Both the position numbers and the translations under genes were made by a program. The notes under the pieces were generated by a model. It was not told where the DNA came from and did not search any database. It saw nothing but the letters and a program-made list of their open reading frames with translations. This document shows positions 21,900 to 31,745 of a stretch of DNA of 64,000 nt, piece by piece (the stretch's first letter is position 1; every line of letters begins with the position of its first letter). This stretch comes from Pomphorhynchus laevis. Taxonomy: Eukaryota; Acanthocephala; Palaeacanthocephala; Echinorhynchida; Pomphorhynchidae. The stretch is taken from NCBI GenBank assembly GCA_012934845.2, contig WNNJ02000525.1, positions 27,513 to 91,512 on the forward strand, given 5' to 3'.

Positions 21900-23551
21900 A
21901 GCAAACTAATAGGAACTAAACTTGATATAACAATTTATAATGTGCCACTTGCTGGTTCTCGAATAGGAATATAGAATAAGAATAGCTCATAATTTCATTA
22001 AAGTATCTATACATTATTCGTGCTATTTAAATAAAAGCAATTGTAAGGAATACGTTTTTCGAATTTTCAATATCAATTTTGTATCAAGTCGTCAAAAAAA
22101 ATTCAAAATGTGCATTTCCGTTTGATAAATTACCACAAAAATCAACATATGCAGTAGCTTATAATCTCATAGTTCTAATAACTTTATATACTGAAAGAAG
22201 AGTTACTTTTTAATCTATGGGTAATGGTAAGGCAACATTCAAATCACATGTACGTTGTTCTATCACGAACATCTTACAGGTGATTTAGATAAGGGTAACA
22301 AACAAAAGCATAAATACATAAGAGTAAGACTCTTAAATTATATCAAAACTGAAAATTTTATTGTAGTAAAGGACATGTTTAATGTATTTGCTACAGGAGA
22401 AGCAAAGCAAACTTGTTTAGTCATAATTTAGTTAGTATTACATGATTAATTTCAACTATTAACATTCATGGTAATCGGGTAAAAAATTTAAAGTTCAATG
22501 CCAGCAACTTTATTACTAATACAAAAGCATTTTTCTAAACGAAAGCCAAGCAATGGTTCCAAATCGTTTTCACCTGTAAACCCTTGATATCAGAATTTTA
22601 ATCAATGAAAAGTTGCGCTCTCGTTTTGGGCACATAATACGAGTGCCCAAATTATACAGGTACAAGTACTCGTTATGTATCTACATTACATATATGTATC
22701 TTTAATTACAGGACATGTGATTCGGAAACGAATATGTCGCATCTTAAAATTTATAAAATTATATGCAAATTATATTATTCAGAATTAATTCTGATATTTT
22801 AATTTTAACATCCGCCTTTAAGTTAGACATTATATGTAGATTAAAAAGCTTAAATTAAATTAAGTTAATTTATATCTTAGAATATTCGTTTTAAACTTTT
22901 ATAAAAGGTTTAGGTTTTAACAAAACTATAAATTGATAACTTCTTAAACTTATTCGCAATTTATAAAAATTAATCTTGAATTAGTATAATTGTACAATAA
23001 TAACGTGTGCAGTACGTTATCGTGTGCACTTATTATTATACTGCACTTATAACTTAAGTACAGTACATTTTACGAGAGAAAATACTTTATTATAATTAGA
23101 TAAGCTTACAACTGTTACATCCTCTTCAAGTCAAATAGTAGTAAGGGATCTCTGAACTCTCATTATATACAAGCAACACGAAAGAATGCAATCACTATGA
23201 CGCTACTATAAAACCCAATAGAATTTTATATTCCAGTGGGATTTGATACATGACATTAGATTTATTTGTGCCAATAAGTGGATATCAATTCTTTCATGTG
23301 GTATATCGCTTCTTTAATTTTATTCAAATATTGTTCTGTTTGATTAACGTATGAGCTATCACAATATTGATACAAAGGATAATATTCTTGTTAGACATTG
23401 GGATATTTGGTTTTAATTTTAAATTAACCAGAGAGTTGTTTTTTTCTATTAGAGAGACATGAGTTATAGAAAAATTGTTTCCATAAACTAACATTCGAAT
23501 ATATTGTCTAATATATTAGACATAGAAATAATACATTAGATATAGAAAGAG

Positions 23552-23745
23552 GTACTTTCCTCTTATATTTTCTACGTCAGGTGGTATTGGACCTGAGACA
23601 GATAAAATACTAAAATGGATAGCAGCCAAATCTGCTGATCGTAATAAGCTTGCATACAGCGAATGTATTTCTAGGCTGAAATCAAAAATCAGTGTCGCCA
23701 TTGCAGTTAGTGCATCGGTTTGTATACGTGCTACAAGGCTTAGAA
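23552..23745 (+). pseudogene. Transposon polyprotein fragment, family unassigned
   Basis: An open plus-strand frame of about 64 codons reads YFPLIFSTSGGIGPETDKIL, KWIAAKSADRNKLAYSE and SVCIRATRL in order. The pattern PL-F-T-GG-G-E ... W/L...S....RSA-CIR-R is one I recall from many animal transposon proteins, but I cannot say which class. The codon-level quality stands out from the AT-rich surroundings. It is a short fossil with no flanking parts recognised. Confidence 0.45.
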
Positions 23746-23877
23746 TAAACGAACAAGCACAGTATTATCAAACATAGTAAAAGATGGGCAAGCGTCTAAG
23801 ATTTACATCAATGACTGATCAAAAAGCAAACAAATTTAAGGATATTATGTGTATTTGTTGTTTATTTTTATAATAAA

Positions 23878-23891
23878 AAATATATATATAT

Positions 23892-23923
<32 letters not shown>

Positions 23924-23925
23924 TG
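23878..23925. repeat. (TA)n microsatellite
   Basis: About 48 bases of almost pure TA dinucleotide repeat with two short interruptions. Flanking sequence to 24630 is AT-rich without recognisable genes. Confidence 0.9.
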
Positions 23926-24629
23926 TCTAATTATAAAGTGTTACATTATTTCTCTTTCGCTGATATATGTTTAACGTATGCAAGTAGTTTGTTCGTGCAT
24001 GTCGATTCTACTAAACTTATGGATGCAATTAAGTAATCGTTATCTTCAATGTGTGTAGGTATGAATATGTGTAGGTATGCTATAATTTGATTGATGTGCT
24101 CATTTTCTAAACGAATTTCCCATTTTCCATTACTATTTTTCAATATTTCTAGGTATGAATTTTACTTGCGATGTGCTTAATAGAATTAGAAATTTTAATT
24201 AAATGCTTATAATTGTAATAAAACAAATTCTTATTAAGTTTAAGCGGACACAAATCCGCTTAAACTAGTATCTATGTTGATACAGGATTTAGTAGAATGC
24301 TTTAAATTTGTTGGTTAGCTATTTCAATTTAGCATTTACTACCGAGAATAGACTTGGTCAATGAAGTAACATTGAATATATTTTCGTGTTAATAGCATGG
24401 AAATCGGAACACCACTCGTTTAATGGAGACAACTGTTGATTGATGGGATGAACACGAAGTAATTATGGATATGATTGTTTTAAAGGATATTCAACAAAAG
24501 AAATTAATTAAAAATAAAATGAAAATAACAAACAACTATAAAAGAAAAATCAAATTAATAAAGATATGCATACAGAACCAAATTAAAGGATAACTATAGG
24601 ATTAGCAAAGGATTACCAAATTAAAGTAT

Positions 24630-25700
24630 AACTATATAATAACAACTATTGATAAAGCTGGTAATAACTTTATCTTCATATGTAAAAAGCTTTATTATGA
24701 TATACTGATGAAAAGAGTTAATTATAATGATCTAAATATAAACACAACATTTGAATGTAGTGATTTAAGTTTAGAAACAATTATTACAAGTCATTGTTCT
24801 ATGATTTAGAACAATGAGTTGAATATATGTCATATATGAGTTATTCTTAAATATATATCATTTTAGAACAACTCATTGTTCTAAAATGATTTAAATATAA
24901 AATGATTTAAATATAAACACAACATATGAATGTAGTGATTTAAGTTTAGAAACAATTATTACAAGTCATTGTTCTATAATATAGAGCAATGAGTTGTATA
25001 TATGTCATATATGAGTTGTTCTAATATATATATATCATTTTAGAACAACTAATTGTTCTAAAATGATATAAAGGTTGAATAGAATAATAAAACTATACCT
25101 ATATTATATTGGAATCCAAAATTACATAAAAATCCAATAAAACCTAGGTTCATATGTAGTGCTTTTTAAATGTACATTAAAACCACTTTCTGTTTATATG
25201 AATAAAATACTTAAATTAATTAAAACACACTTCAAAAAAATATTGTAAGGTAATCTAAATTAATACTGGTAAAAAAAACTTTTTTAGTATTAATTATAAA
25301 AAAGAATTTTTAGAACAGACAAAAGGAATACATTTTCAAAATATAAATACATACGATTTTAGTACACTATATACGAATCCAGATTTAACAGATATTAAAG
25401 AAGTGTTAAAAAATTAATTAATCTTATATTCGGAAAAATATATACATATATATGATATATTAACTATAACGTTTATCTAACAAAAACTAAATCAGCAAAT
25501 AAAAAATATATGGATAAAATTGAATTAATAAAATCATTAAATATTTTGATAAATCAAATTATTCAAAATCTATATTTAGACGAATAATAAATCTATATTT
25601 AGACAAAAACCAAATATATTTAGACAAATACAAGATGTTCCAATGGGAGGTAATATGATCATGCTACCAAGTAAGCAAATAATCGGTAATGACTTTAAAT
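24630..25700 (+). pseudogene. Penelope-like reverse-transcriptase relic (plus strand)
   Basis: This is a fossil PLE. Recognisable in order are FIFICKKLYYDIL (about 24660-24710, RT N-terminal segment), TYDFSTLYTN (about 25350, RT motif A) and RQIQDVPMGGN (about 25630, motif B). These are PLE signatures (DFSTLYTN, PMG-N). The element is broken many times, contains an internal duplication and lacks a visible GIY-YIG part. It lies directly upstream of, and in the same orientation as, the hammerhead array at 25790, as an autonomous element next to its terminal repeats would. Confidence 0.6.
24728..25075. repeat. About 180-bp tandem duplication inside the PLE relic
   Basis: Two copies (about 24728-24890 and 24908-25075) share the AAATATAAACACAACATTTG type start, a GTAGTGATTTAAGTTTAGAA core and a palindromic ATTTTAGAACAA...TTGTTCTAAAAT end. 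The palindromic end suggests duplication by slippage at a hairpin. Confidence 0.7.
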
Positions 25701-25883
25701 AATGGTCCAGGATTTCTTACAAAATTCGGCATTTATATAAAATGGTGTTGCTTTATATACTGGACTTCGATTCAAGACTTTCAGTCACCATGTCATTTCT
25801 AGACATATATATTTACTATATATAGTGAAATCTTTCTGCTTTAATCTATATATAGTGTTTTTTCATGTCTATACATTGTATTG

Positions 25884-25932
25884 CTGCAACTGATGAAGCT
25901 TCTCAAAGCCGAAAGGGTAAGCCGTCTTGCAG
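25884..25932 (+). ncRNA. Hammerhead ribozyme, type I, copy 1 (probably weakened)
   Basis: Stem I is CTGCAA (25884-25889) with TTGCAG (25927-25932), a perfect 6 bp. The CTGATGA box is at 25890-25896. Stem II is GCTT/AAGC with an A-C mismatch at its base (25897/25910). The GAAA box is at 25911-25914, with a short stem III and cleavage triplet GTC at 25924-25926. Relative to copy 2, the base of stem II and one stem III pair (25915) are changed, so activity is probably reduced. Stem I pairing is better than in copy 2. Confidence 0.8.
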
Positions 25933-26204
25933 TGTAGAAGCATAAAAATCCTCTATATATAGAGAGAAAAAGATCGGTGTAATATACAGTCCTGGTTAAA
26001 GCAAACCTCTAATTTATTTATTGGTCCTCTGAGAATCCCATGCGGCGGTGCTGTTTCCTTTGTAATTTATTAAATTGGTCATTTAGCGCTGATGTCTATT
26101 ACACTGAAAAGAATTCACTGCATTGCATTGACTTCGGAAGCGCAAGCTATGTCATGCAATTAGCATATAGTGAAATCTTTGCTTTAATCTATATATAGTA
26201 TGTT

Positions 26205-26291
26205 TTTCATGCGTATACATTGTATTGCTGCAACTGATGAGGCTTCGTAAAGCCGAAACGATACGCCGTCTTGTAGTGTAGAAGCATGAAA
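26205..26291 (+). ncRNA. Hammerhead ribozyme, type I, copy 2 (complete core)
   Basis: All parts are readable. Outer stem I is TTTCATGC (26205-26212) with GCATGAAA (26284-26291), and inner stem I is CTGCAA (26228-26233) with TTGTAG (26271-26276). CTGATGA is at 26234-26240. Stem II is GGCTT/AAGCC with loop CGTA (26241-26254), followed by GAAA at 26255-26258. Stem III is 3 bp (A26258-T26269, C-G, G-C) with a 6-base loop, and the GTC triplet is at 26268-26270. Self-cleavage is predicted after C26270. A short stem III and an internally looped stem I are the pattern of animal type I hammerheads. The transcript is predicted from the plus strand. Confidence 0.88.
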
Positions 26292-26589
26292 TTCTCTATA
26301 TATAGAGAGAAAAGCCGATAGATGTAATAGACAGTAGTGGTTGAATCAAATCTCTAATTTATTTACTGGTCCTTTGAGGATCCTATGCGGCGGTGCTGTT
26401 TCCTTTGTAATTTATTATATTGGTCATTTAGTGATCCCGCTGATGTCTATTACACTATAAAGAATTCACTGCATTGCATCGACTTCGAAAGCGCAAGCTA
26501 CGTCATGCAATTAGCATATAGTGAATTTTTTCTGCTTTAATCTATATATTGTGTAAGCAGACTCCATTTTAAAATAGTAGAAAGATCAA

Positions 26590-27960
26590 GACGAGTCAAA
26601 TAATTTTTGTTTTCACATTTTCAACCACTACTGAGATCATCATCAGGAAAACGTCATTGCACACGTTACAACAACCATATATAGCAAAACCAAATCTGGA
26701 AGAAACATATCAGAAGTTAATCTGGAAAAATAAATTTGCCATTTGTAATCAAGTTGGTATGCACATCCGGTTTATTACCTTCGAAGTTGTTGTCGAGATC
26801 AAGGTAACGCAATATAATAGCCTCTTTTATTTGCCTTGTAGACTTATCACTTTCGTGGGCTATAATTTCTGCAGCGGCTTAAGTTATGTCATGGCAGTTT
26901 GCGGCAAAGTGATTCCAAACTGCTGAGCTGATATGTCCAAGACGTAGTGCCCGCTTGTGACCCAAAATCGAACAGCAAGTTTTTAACCTGTTTGTCTTAC
27001 TTAATGAGCCGCGCAACCATTACACGGTATACGGTAGATCCTCCAATCTGTTCATATTTTGGTTTAATTTTGAATAAACCAGGCATACCAGACCCACGTT
27101 TACAAAATACTGTACTGTGAGAACCAGTGCTTCTAATTGATAGTCTTAACGCGTGTTGGAGACGATTAAATGAGTGATCGTTCCAAAACGGAAAATTTAA
27201 ATATTTTGTTACAGGCTTTACATAGTCGTTTCGTGCTTTATTATGAATCTATTTTGCTGCGTTATGATCGCGCTTAATAGCTTATAATGGATATCCCGAA
27301 TCGAATAGAGACTGTCGTATGTGCTCATATTCTACTTTCAGATCTTCCTCTGTAAAACAGTATCTATGCCTGCGCAGGAATAGCGAACGAGCAGCAGATA
27401 TCTTATAACTCATTGGGTAGATCGACTTCCATGATGTGGTCATGCTAATGACAGCTTCCTTCCTAAACACAGTAGTCTTAGTAATGCTACTACCTTTACG
27501 CAAACATTGTACGTCCAGAAAGGAAATAGCACCGTCATTTTTAGCACAAATGTTCCACTTTATTTGAGTATTCAAATTATCTAACATATTGAAGACCTTT
27601 ACACCCACAGGATTATTGATACTCATGAATACGTCATCAACGTATCTGCCCCAATAGACTAATCCTTTTATATGGGAATATACATTTGCTTCAATTTTTC
27701 GCATAAATAAATCGGCTAGAGTAGGGCCTAACGGGGAGCACATTGCAACTCCATCTACTTGCACATACAATTCGTTATTGAAAGAGAATATGGATTCAGT
27801 TGTACATACGTGAATTAAATGTTGCCATTCGTTCAGTGTTAACGTCCATCGTTCACATTTCTGACTTAAGAAGAGTGCAGTGAATTTCCTCTGATGATTC
27901 ATATTAAGGGTAGTTCTGTTTTTCGAGCTTTAGACATTGTTTAAGCGTGTCTTAAGGTGC
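26590..27960 (-). mobile_element. Penelope-like element relic (minus strand)
   Basis: The minus strand carries an RT core (27902-27282), then GIY-YIG endonuclease traces (about 27080-26700: VYRV, QTG, RALRLGHISSAVW-like and IKEAIILRYL). A terminal motif follows at about 26650-26590, CCTGATGATGATCTCAG then GGTTGAAAATG, which resembles a decayed hammerhead core. RT followed by GIY-YIG is unique to PLEs. The upstream RT portion is missing. The element is broken, with several breaks in the endonuclease part. It converges on the plus-strand PLE relic and the ribozyme array at 25790. Confidence 0.72.
27282..27902 (-). pseudogene. PLE reverse-transcriptase core fragment
   Basis: A 206-codon frame contains FSFNNELYVQVDG (residues 39-51) and GVAMCSPLGPTLADLFM (51-67), the PLE motif B region. 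GRYVDDVFMSI (85-95) is motif C with YVDD. ISFLDVQCLRKG lies near 125, and an SLFLRRHRYC segment marks the connection toward the GIY-YIG domain. The family's usual core is longer at the N-terminus (motifs 1, 2 and A), which is absent here. The function was copying element RNA into DNA; this piece cannot act alone. Confidence 0.8.
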
Positions 27961-27981
27961 CTATGGATGATTATTGAAGTC

Positions 27982-28023
27982 ACGGTACTGATAAGTTTCG
28001 TAAGAGCGAAACGCGTCAACCGT
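27982..28023 (+). ncRNA. Hammerhead-like motif (degenerate)
   Basis: CTGATAA (27988-27994) is followed by a stem II of G-C, U-G, U-A and U-G pairs, GAAA at 28008-28011, CGCGTC at 28012-28017, and ACGGT (27982-27986)/ACCGT (28019-28023) as stem I with an A-A mismatch. Hammerhead layout is clear, but G8 of the core is A and stem III is only marginal. It is probably inactive. It lies on the strand opposite the PLE RT, right at the point where that RT is truncated, so it probably belongs to a different inserted terminal repeat. Confidence 0.5.
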
Positions 28024-28431
28024 TGTTGAAGTTTGGCGTCACACATAGGATGACTGGGCATACGTAGCGATTTGAATATTGCGAAAATAATTCGGTTCTA
28101 TTTCTTGGTATGATGAGGATATATACAATGCTGCCTGGTGTTTATGCCTCCTCATGAGGAAAACATAGTGATATATATACAAGGTAGCTTTGTGATATAT
28201 TTAGAAGGCATCTCTGAGAATTTGCTAACGCGGTAGAATAGGCTTGGCCTTTTAAAACTAACCATGTGATTTCCGTTCCGGATCTTCCTAATTTTATTCG
28301 GCAGAAATTTTAAATACTGTCGTTGCTTTATCACAGAATCCCTTTGGATGATATATTTTTATAATTTTATATCAGATTGTGTGAAACTGTGTTCCGAGAG
28401 CTTGTAAGCTTCAGTTTCATAATTGTATATA

Positions 28432-28602
28432 TTATTAAAAACCGGAGTTCGATTATATGCAGAGCAGACTTCCTTATCACCAATGCAGCCGAAACGACTA
28501 AGCGTCGTTCACCCTACTGATGAGTTCTAGCTACCATCTGCTCGTCTTAGGATTGATAAGAAAGTTTGCAGTGCATGTAATTAAACTCCGGTTTTTTTAA
28601 AC
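28432..28602. repeat. Fold-back element with about 25-bp terminal inverted repeats
   Basis: AAAACCGGAGTT-GATTA-ATGCA at the left end (28434-28458) is mirrored at the right (28577-28601). A second inverted block, CTTCCTTATCACCAAT versus CTTTCTTATCAATCCT, lies inside. The middle contains GCCGAAACGAC, a 5-bp hairpin (CGACTAAGCGTCG), then CTGATGAG. These are hammerhead boxes, but in an order that leaves no room for stem I. It could be a MITE-like DNA element or an inverted pair of PLE ends. Confidence 0.6.
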
Positions 28603-28635
28603 ATCTACAATTATATAAATAAATATATACGAAAT

Positions 28636-28848
28636 ATGATTATTGGTCTCTACCAACAAACAACAAAGATTAATTCTTCAATTTTACGTTTCGCCTTTCA
28701 GCTTCATCAAAAATTGTATGTTAATTATTTCTTAAACTTTTTGAGAAATAATTAACATACAATTTTTGAAAAAGTCGCAAGGCGAATTGTAAAATTGAAG
28801 AATTAATCTTTGTTTTTGTTGGTAGAGATCAATAATCATATTTCGAAT
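28636..28848. repeat. Fold-back of about 100-bp arms with hammerhead-like core
   Basis: The left arm (28636-28733) and right arm (28744-28848) are inverted copies around a 10-base loop. They share ATGATTATTG-TCTCTACCAAC, AAGATTAATTCTTCAATTTTAC and TTGTATGTTAATTATTTCT. On the minus strand the left arm reads TTGATGA, then GCTGAAAGGC (stem II with a GAAA loop), then GAAACGT. This is a hammerhead-type core with one changed core base (C3 to U). The right-arm copy is more decayed. PLE terminal repeats are known in inverted orientation, which fits. Confidence 0.6.
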
Positions 28849-29606
28849 ATATTTTGGTCATAGCGTGATCCCAATCGGAATTACTCATAAATTGATTTTT
28901 ATTTATAGTAACTACATATAATTTAAACTTGACATAAAAATATATTGTATTAAATTGATTTTATTCTAGACTTTTTGATACTTTGCTGGGTCTCTCTTGA
29001 GACGCTATTATTACAATTCTTCATAAATAGCTTCCTTAGGTCTATTTCAATACGCTATTAATAATCTGTGTAATTAACAGTAAATTAATCCAGAGAACAA
29101 AAACTTCTAATTTATTGAAACAACGCGTTTCGAAAAATGTCTTCTTCAGGTGATTACACTAGATATTTTCTGCAGTATATATCGACATGAAAGAATTCAG
29201 CGTATATCAATCACATACCAAAATTCCAATTATCATGGTACATGATATTCATGATACTTATTTAGCATTTTATCACTCATGATTTGTCCTATCCAATATT
29301 GCTCCGTTTGTTTCCTTTCATAGATATTTTTAAACCCTCCTTGTATAATTTGAATTGAGAATATAGGATTTTGAATTAATTTTGTGATTCACCACTCGAT
29401 CAAATCCTATTTTGTTCTTTAGAATATCATCACGTCTATTGTTCATTCTCAGGTTCACTTGTCTACCGTTCTCTCAGATATACTGTTGTTGACAATCATT
29501 GCATGTTGATAAATATATTCTGAGCTACCCATACTCTACGTCGCTTCTGTCATATTTTTAATTCTTGAATGTACAATTTGACTTTTAATGTTTTTGTTGT
29601 TTTTAA

Positions 29607-31120
29607 ATTACACCTTAACTCTGTTTAGGCTCGTCAAATTTTTGGTTTTTGTTAAGGCATTTGTTGATATTTTTAAACGCTGCGTTATACTCTAGAATAC
29701 AATTAATATTTTTATTGTTATTCGAGCAGGCTTCTTCTTTGTGGTTGTTCAGCAAAATTGATCTGTTCATTTTCCAAACTGTTATACTGTGTAAGACACT
29801 GTCTATGAGAATATCCCTATTTTTTAATTGATCCTTCTGCGGTAAATTCATTGTATATCGATGTTATTTTTGTCCTTAGTGGATGAACACTGCTAGCGTG
29901 CACATTTGATGGCACGTTTTATTCCTTTTTATACAGAGTTGTTTGGATCCTTTTGCGCTCATATCTGTAAATAGTAGTATCGAAAAAGTTCGTATTTCCG
30001 TTGCTTTTTGGTAAGGTCATTGTAAATTTCGGTTCACTAAAACGATTTAGATCTTCTACAAGTTCATGCAAGCTTTCAATGTTGTAAATCCACACTATTA
30101 AGATGTCGTCGATGTATCTTAACCAAGCTTACGGTTTAAGTCTTCGAGTTTTCAGATACTGCTCTTCAATCTCAGCTACATGTATGCTGACGTATACAGG
30201 CGCTACCGATGTCCTTTTTGCAGTGTCGCTCCTTTGTATAAATAGTCTACCGTTAAATTCAAAACAATTGTTTTTGAGTATTAGTTCGAGAAGTGCTCCA
30301 GTTTTGTTAATTTATGTTCATAATCTCTTTGAATCATAAATTTTGCTGCATCAATTTCCTTCATTGTGTCGATTGATGCATATAACGACTCTACATCAAG
30401 CGTTGCAAATATTGAGTGTTTAGGTTAGTTCCTTGTCCTGTAATTTTCATAGAAAATCATCGGTGCTCCTAATATGTGATTAAGCATGATCAACTAACGA
30501 TTATAGTTGTTTACTGAGGTATTTAGATATATTCTCACTCCATGTACTACAGTTACTATCAATCGATCATCATTAGTAACTACATATTGTTTGCTCTTCA
30601 TCTTCTTATCCATTGTGATAGGCTCGCGAAACTCGGAGGTTTCGTTACCGTCCAAGTCCACGCGTTGATTGTACTGCAACTCAGTTACTGTCGGGTTTTG
30701 TCCTAAAGACCGCATCACGTTTAGTTCCGGACTGATCAGTCTACTGATCAGTCTATTGATTAATTTATTTTTAATTTCTATTTCATTCAAAAAAATATTT
30801 ATTAAGATGCACGGTCGTTTTAAAAATAGATAGCGTTGTTCTTGAGGGCGATTGTTTGAGTAAAAGTACAATTCGCTTTATACACCTTAATACACCTTAA
30901 CTCTGTTTAGGCTTGTCAAATTTTTGGTTTTTGTTAAGGCATTTGTTGATATTTTCAAACGCTGCGTTATACTCTAGAATACAATTAATATTTTTATTGT
31001 TATTCGAGCATGCTTCTTCTTTGTGGTTGTTCAGCAAAATTGATCTGTTCATTTTCCAAACTCTGTTATACTGTGTAAGACACTGTCTATGAGAATATCC
31101 CTATTTTTCAATTGATCAAT
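29607..31120. repeat. Direct repeat pair flanking a PLE segment
   Basis: The segment at 29607-29833 (CACCTTAACTCTGTTTAGGC ... GAGAATATCCCTATTTTT) is repeated at about 30884-31110 with only a few differences, 1.28 kb away. It is partly in a frame of 78 codons on the minus strand (29615-29851). It could be the long terminal-type repeat of a tandem PLE or a local duplication. Confidence 0.8.
29880..30480 (-). pseudogene. PLE reverse-transcriptase relic
   Basis: Minus-strand frames contain HSIFATLDVESLYASID (motif A, near 30400) and RYIDDILIVW (motif C, near 30110), followed by a FTMTL...FFDTTIY segment typical of PLE RTs that read YIDDILI. This is a different PLE lineage from the one at 27282-27902, which reads YVDDVFM. 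The frame is broken. A frame of 125 codons at 30494-30871 on the same strand has no match I recognise and may be the N-terminal part or unrelated. Confidence 0.68.
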
Positions 31121-31231
31121 TAATATTTTATTTAATTCAAATTGTGATTTCCGTCTGCATATTTTCCTTCTGCGGATAAATTCATTGTAATACACTGTAT
31201 ATGGGAATCTCATTTATTATATATATTTATA

Positions 31232-31745
31232 TATATGAAATTGGGACTGATGATCATGTTATGAATGTATAATTATTTATTGAATAGTTGCTAGGTCACA
31301 CAAGGTTACTTTGTCTTTGAAAACCAGTTCAGATTTCTTCCTTCATTACTTCCAATTTCATACCCCTTAATTACTAGCGGCACCATTGCTACAGCCGTTT
31401 TCCGCCACATATGGATAGCTCTGGCCTCATCAGTAAGCTTACTACCAACTCTTCTCCTTTCGAAATTTAACATTTTCGAGATTTGAGCTGTTGCTCTCCG
31501 TACTTGTCTTGCGCTCTTCACTGCTAGATTCGAATCCAGGATTGTCATATTTCACACAGCATATGAAACCTTCCATCATGATGTCTAGAAACTGCATTGT
31601 TCGAGTTGTTCTCTGGCATGTTTATTATAGATTGTTCGGTATTAGATCATGAAGATCGATTGAAATCGGGACTGGTGATCCTGTTATGGATGCTTTATTA
31701 TCTATTGAATAGTTGCTATGTCACACAAGGTGACTTTCTCAAAAA
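31232..31745. repeat. About 90-bp direct repeat flanking an unassigned frame
   Basis: GGGACTGRTGATCMTGTTAT ... TATTGAATAGTTGCTA-GTCACACAAGGT-ACTTT occurs at about 31238-31315 and 31670-31733. Between the copies, the minus-strand frame 31306-31548 (80 codons, ARQVRRATAQISKML, KLTDEARAIHMWRKTA) is richer in G+C and arginine than its surroundings and looks once-coding. I do not recognise it. This may be another PLE part or a small element bounded by direct repeats. Confidence 0.5.

Larger units (their letters stand above)
19961..23551. other. Long AT-rich non-coding region
   Basis: Very AT-rich sequence without a convincing gene. The only structures seen are the Penelope-type terminal relic near 20800 and the tandem family at 21167-21899, listed separately, plus short AT palindromes around 21000-21340. 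Confidence 0.5.
25790..26555 (+). mobile_element. Retrozyme-like tandem array with type I hammerhead ribozymes (family A)
   Basis: Two full units and a truncated third repeat directly. Matching landmarks are GTGAAATCTTT...GCTTTAATCTATATATAG (about 25826 and 26170, with the third start at 26520), the hammerhead (25884 and 26228), TGCGGCGGTGCTGTTTCC (26041 and 26386) and GACTTCGRAAGCGCAAGCTA (26130 and 26480). The distance between ribozyme cleavage sites is 344 bases. There is no open frame. Small tandem elements with hammerheads at unit spacing are the hallmark of retrozymes, which in animals are thought to use PLE enzymes. PLE relics flank it on both sides. Confidence 0.8.
29105..31190 (-). 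mobile_element. Second Penelope-like element relic, partly duplicated
   Basis: The minus strand shows RT parts (30480-29880), GIY-YIG traces (29600-29250) and a terminal motif at about 29155-29115, CTGAAGAAGACATTTTTCGAAACGCG. That motif is a hammerhead-like CUGANGA ... GAAA arrangement often seen at PLE ends. Bases 29607-29833 recur almost unchanged at 30884-31120 in the same orientation, as in tandemly arranged PLE copies. It is a broken fossil with several interruptions. Confidence 0.65.

Noticed and set aside
24703-24715. CTGATGA at about 24704 as a hammerhead core
   Set aside because: It is followed by AAAAGAGTT with no stem II or GAAA box, and lies inside a PLE coding relic.
28480-28540. 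GAAACGACTAAGCGTCGTTC...CTGATGAG as a functional circularly permuted hammerhead
   Set aside because: Only about seven bases separate the stem III part from CTGATGA, leaving no room for stem I, and no stem II partner is found.
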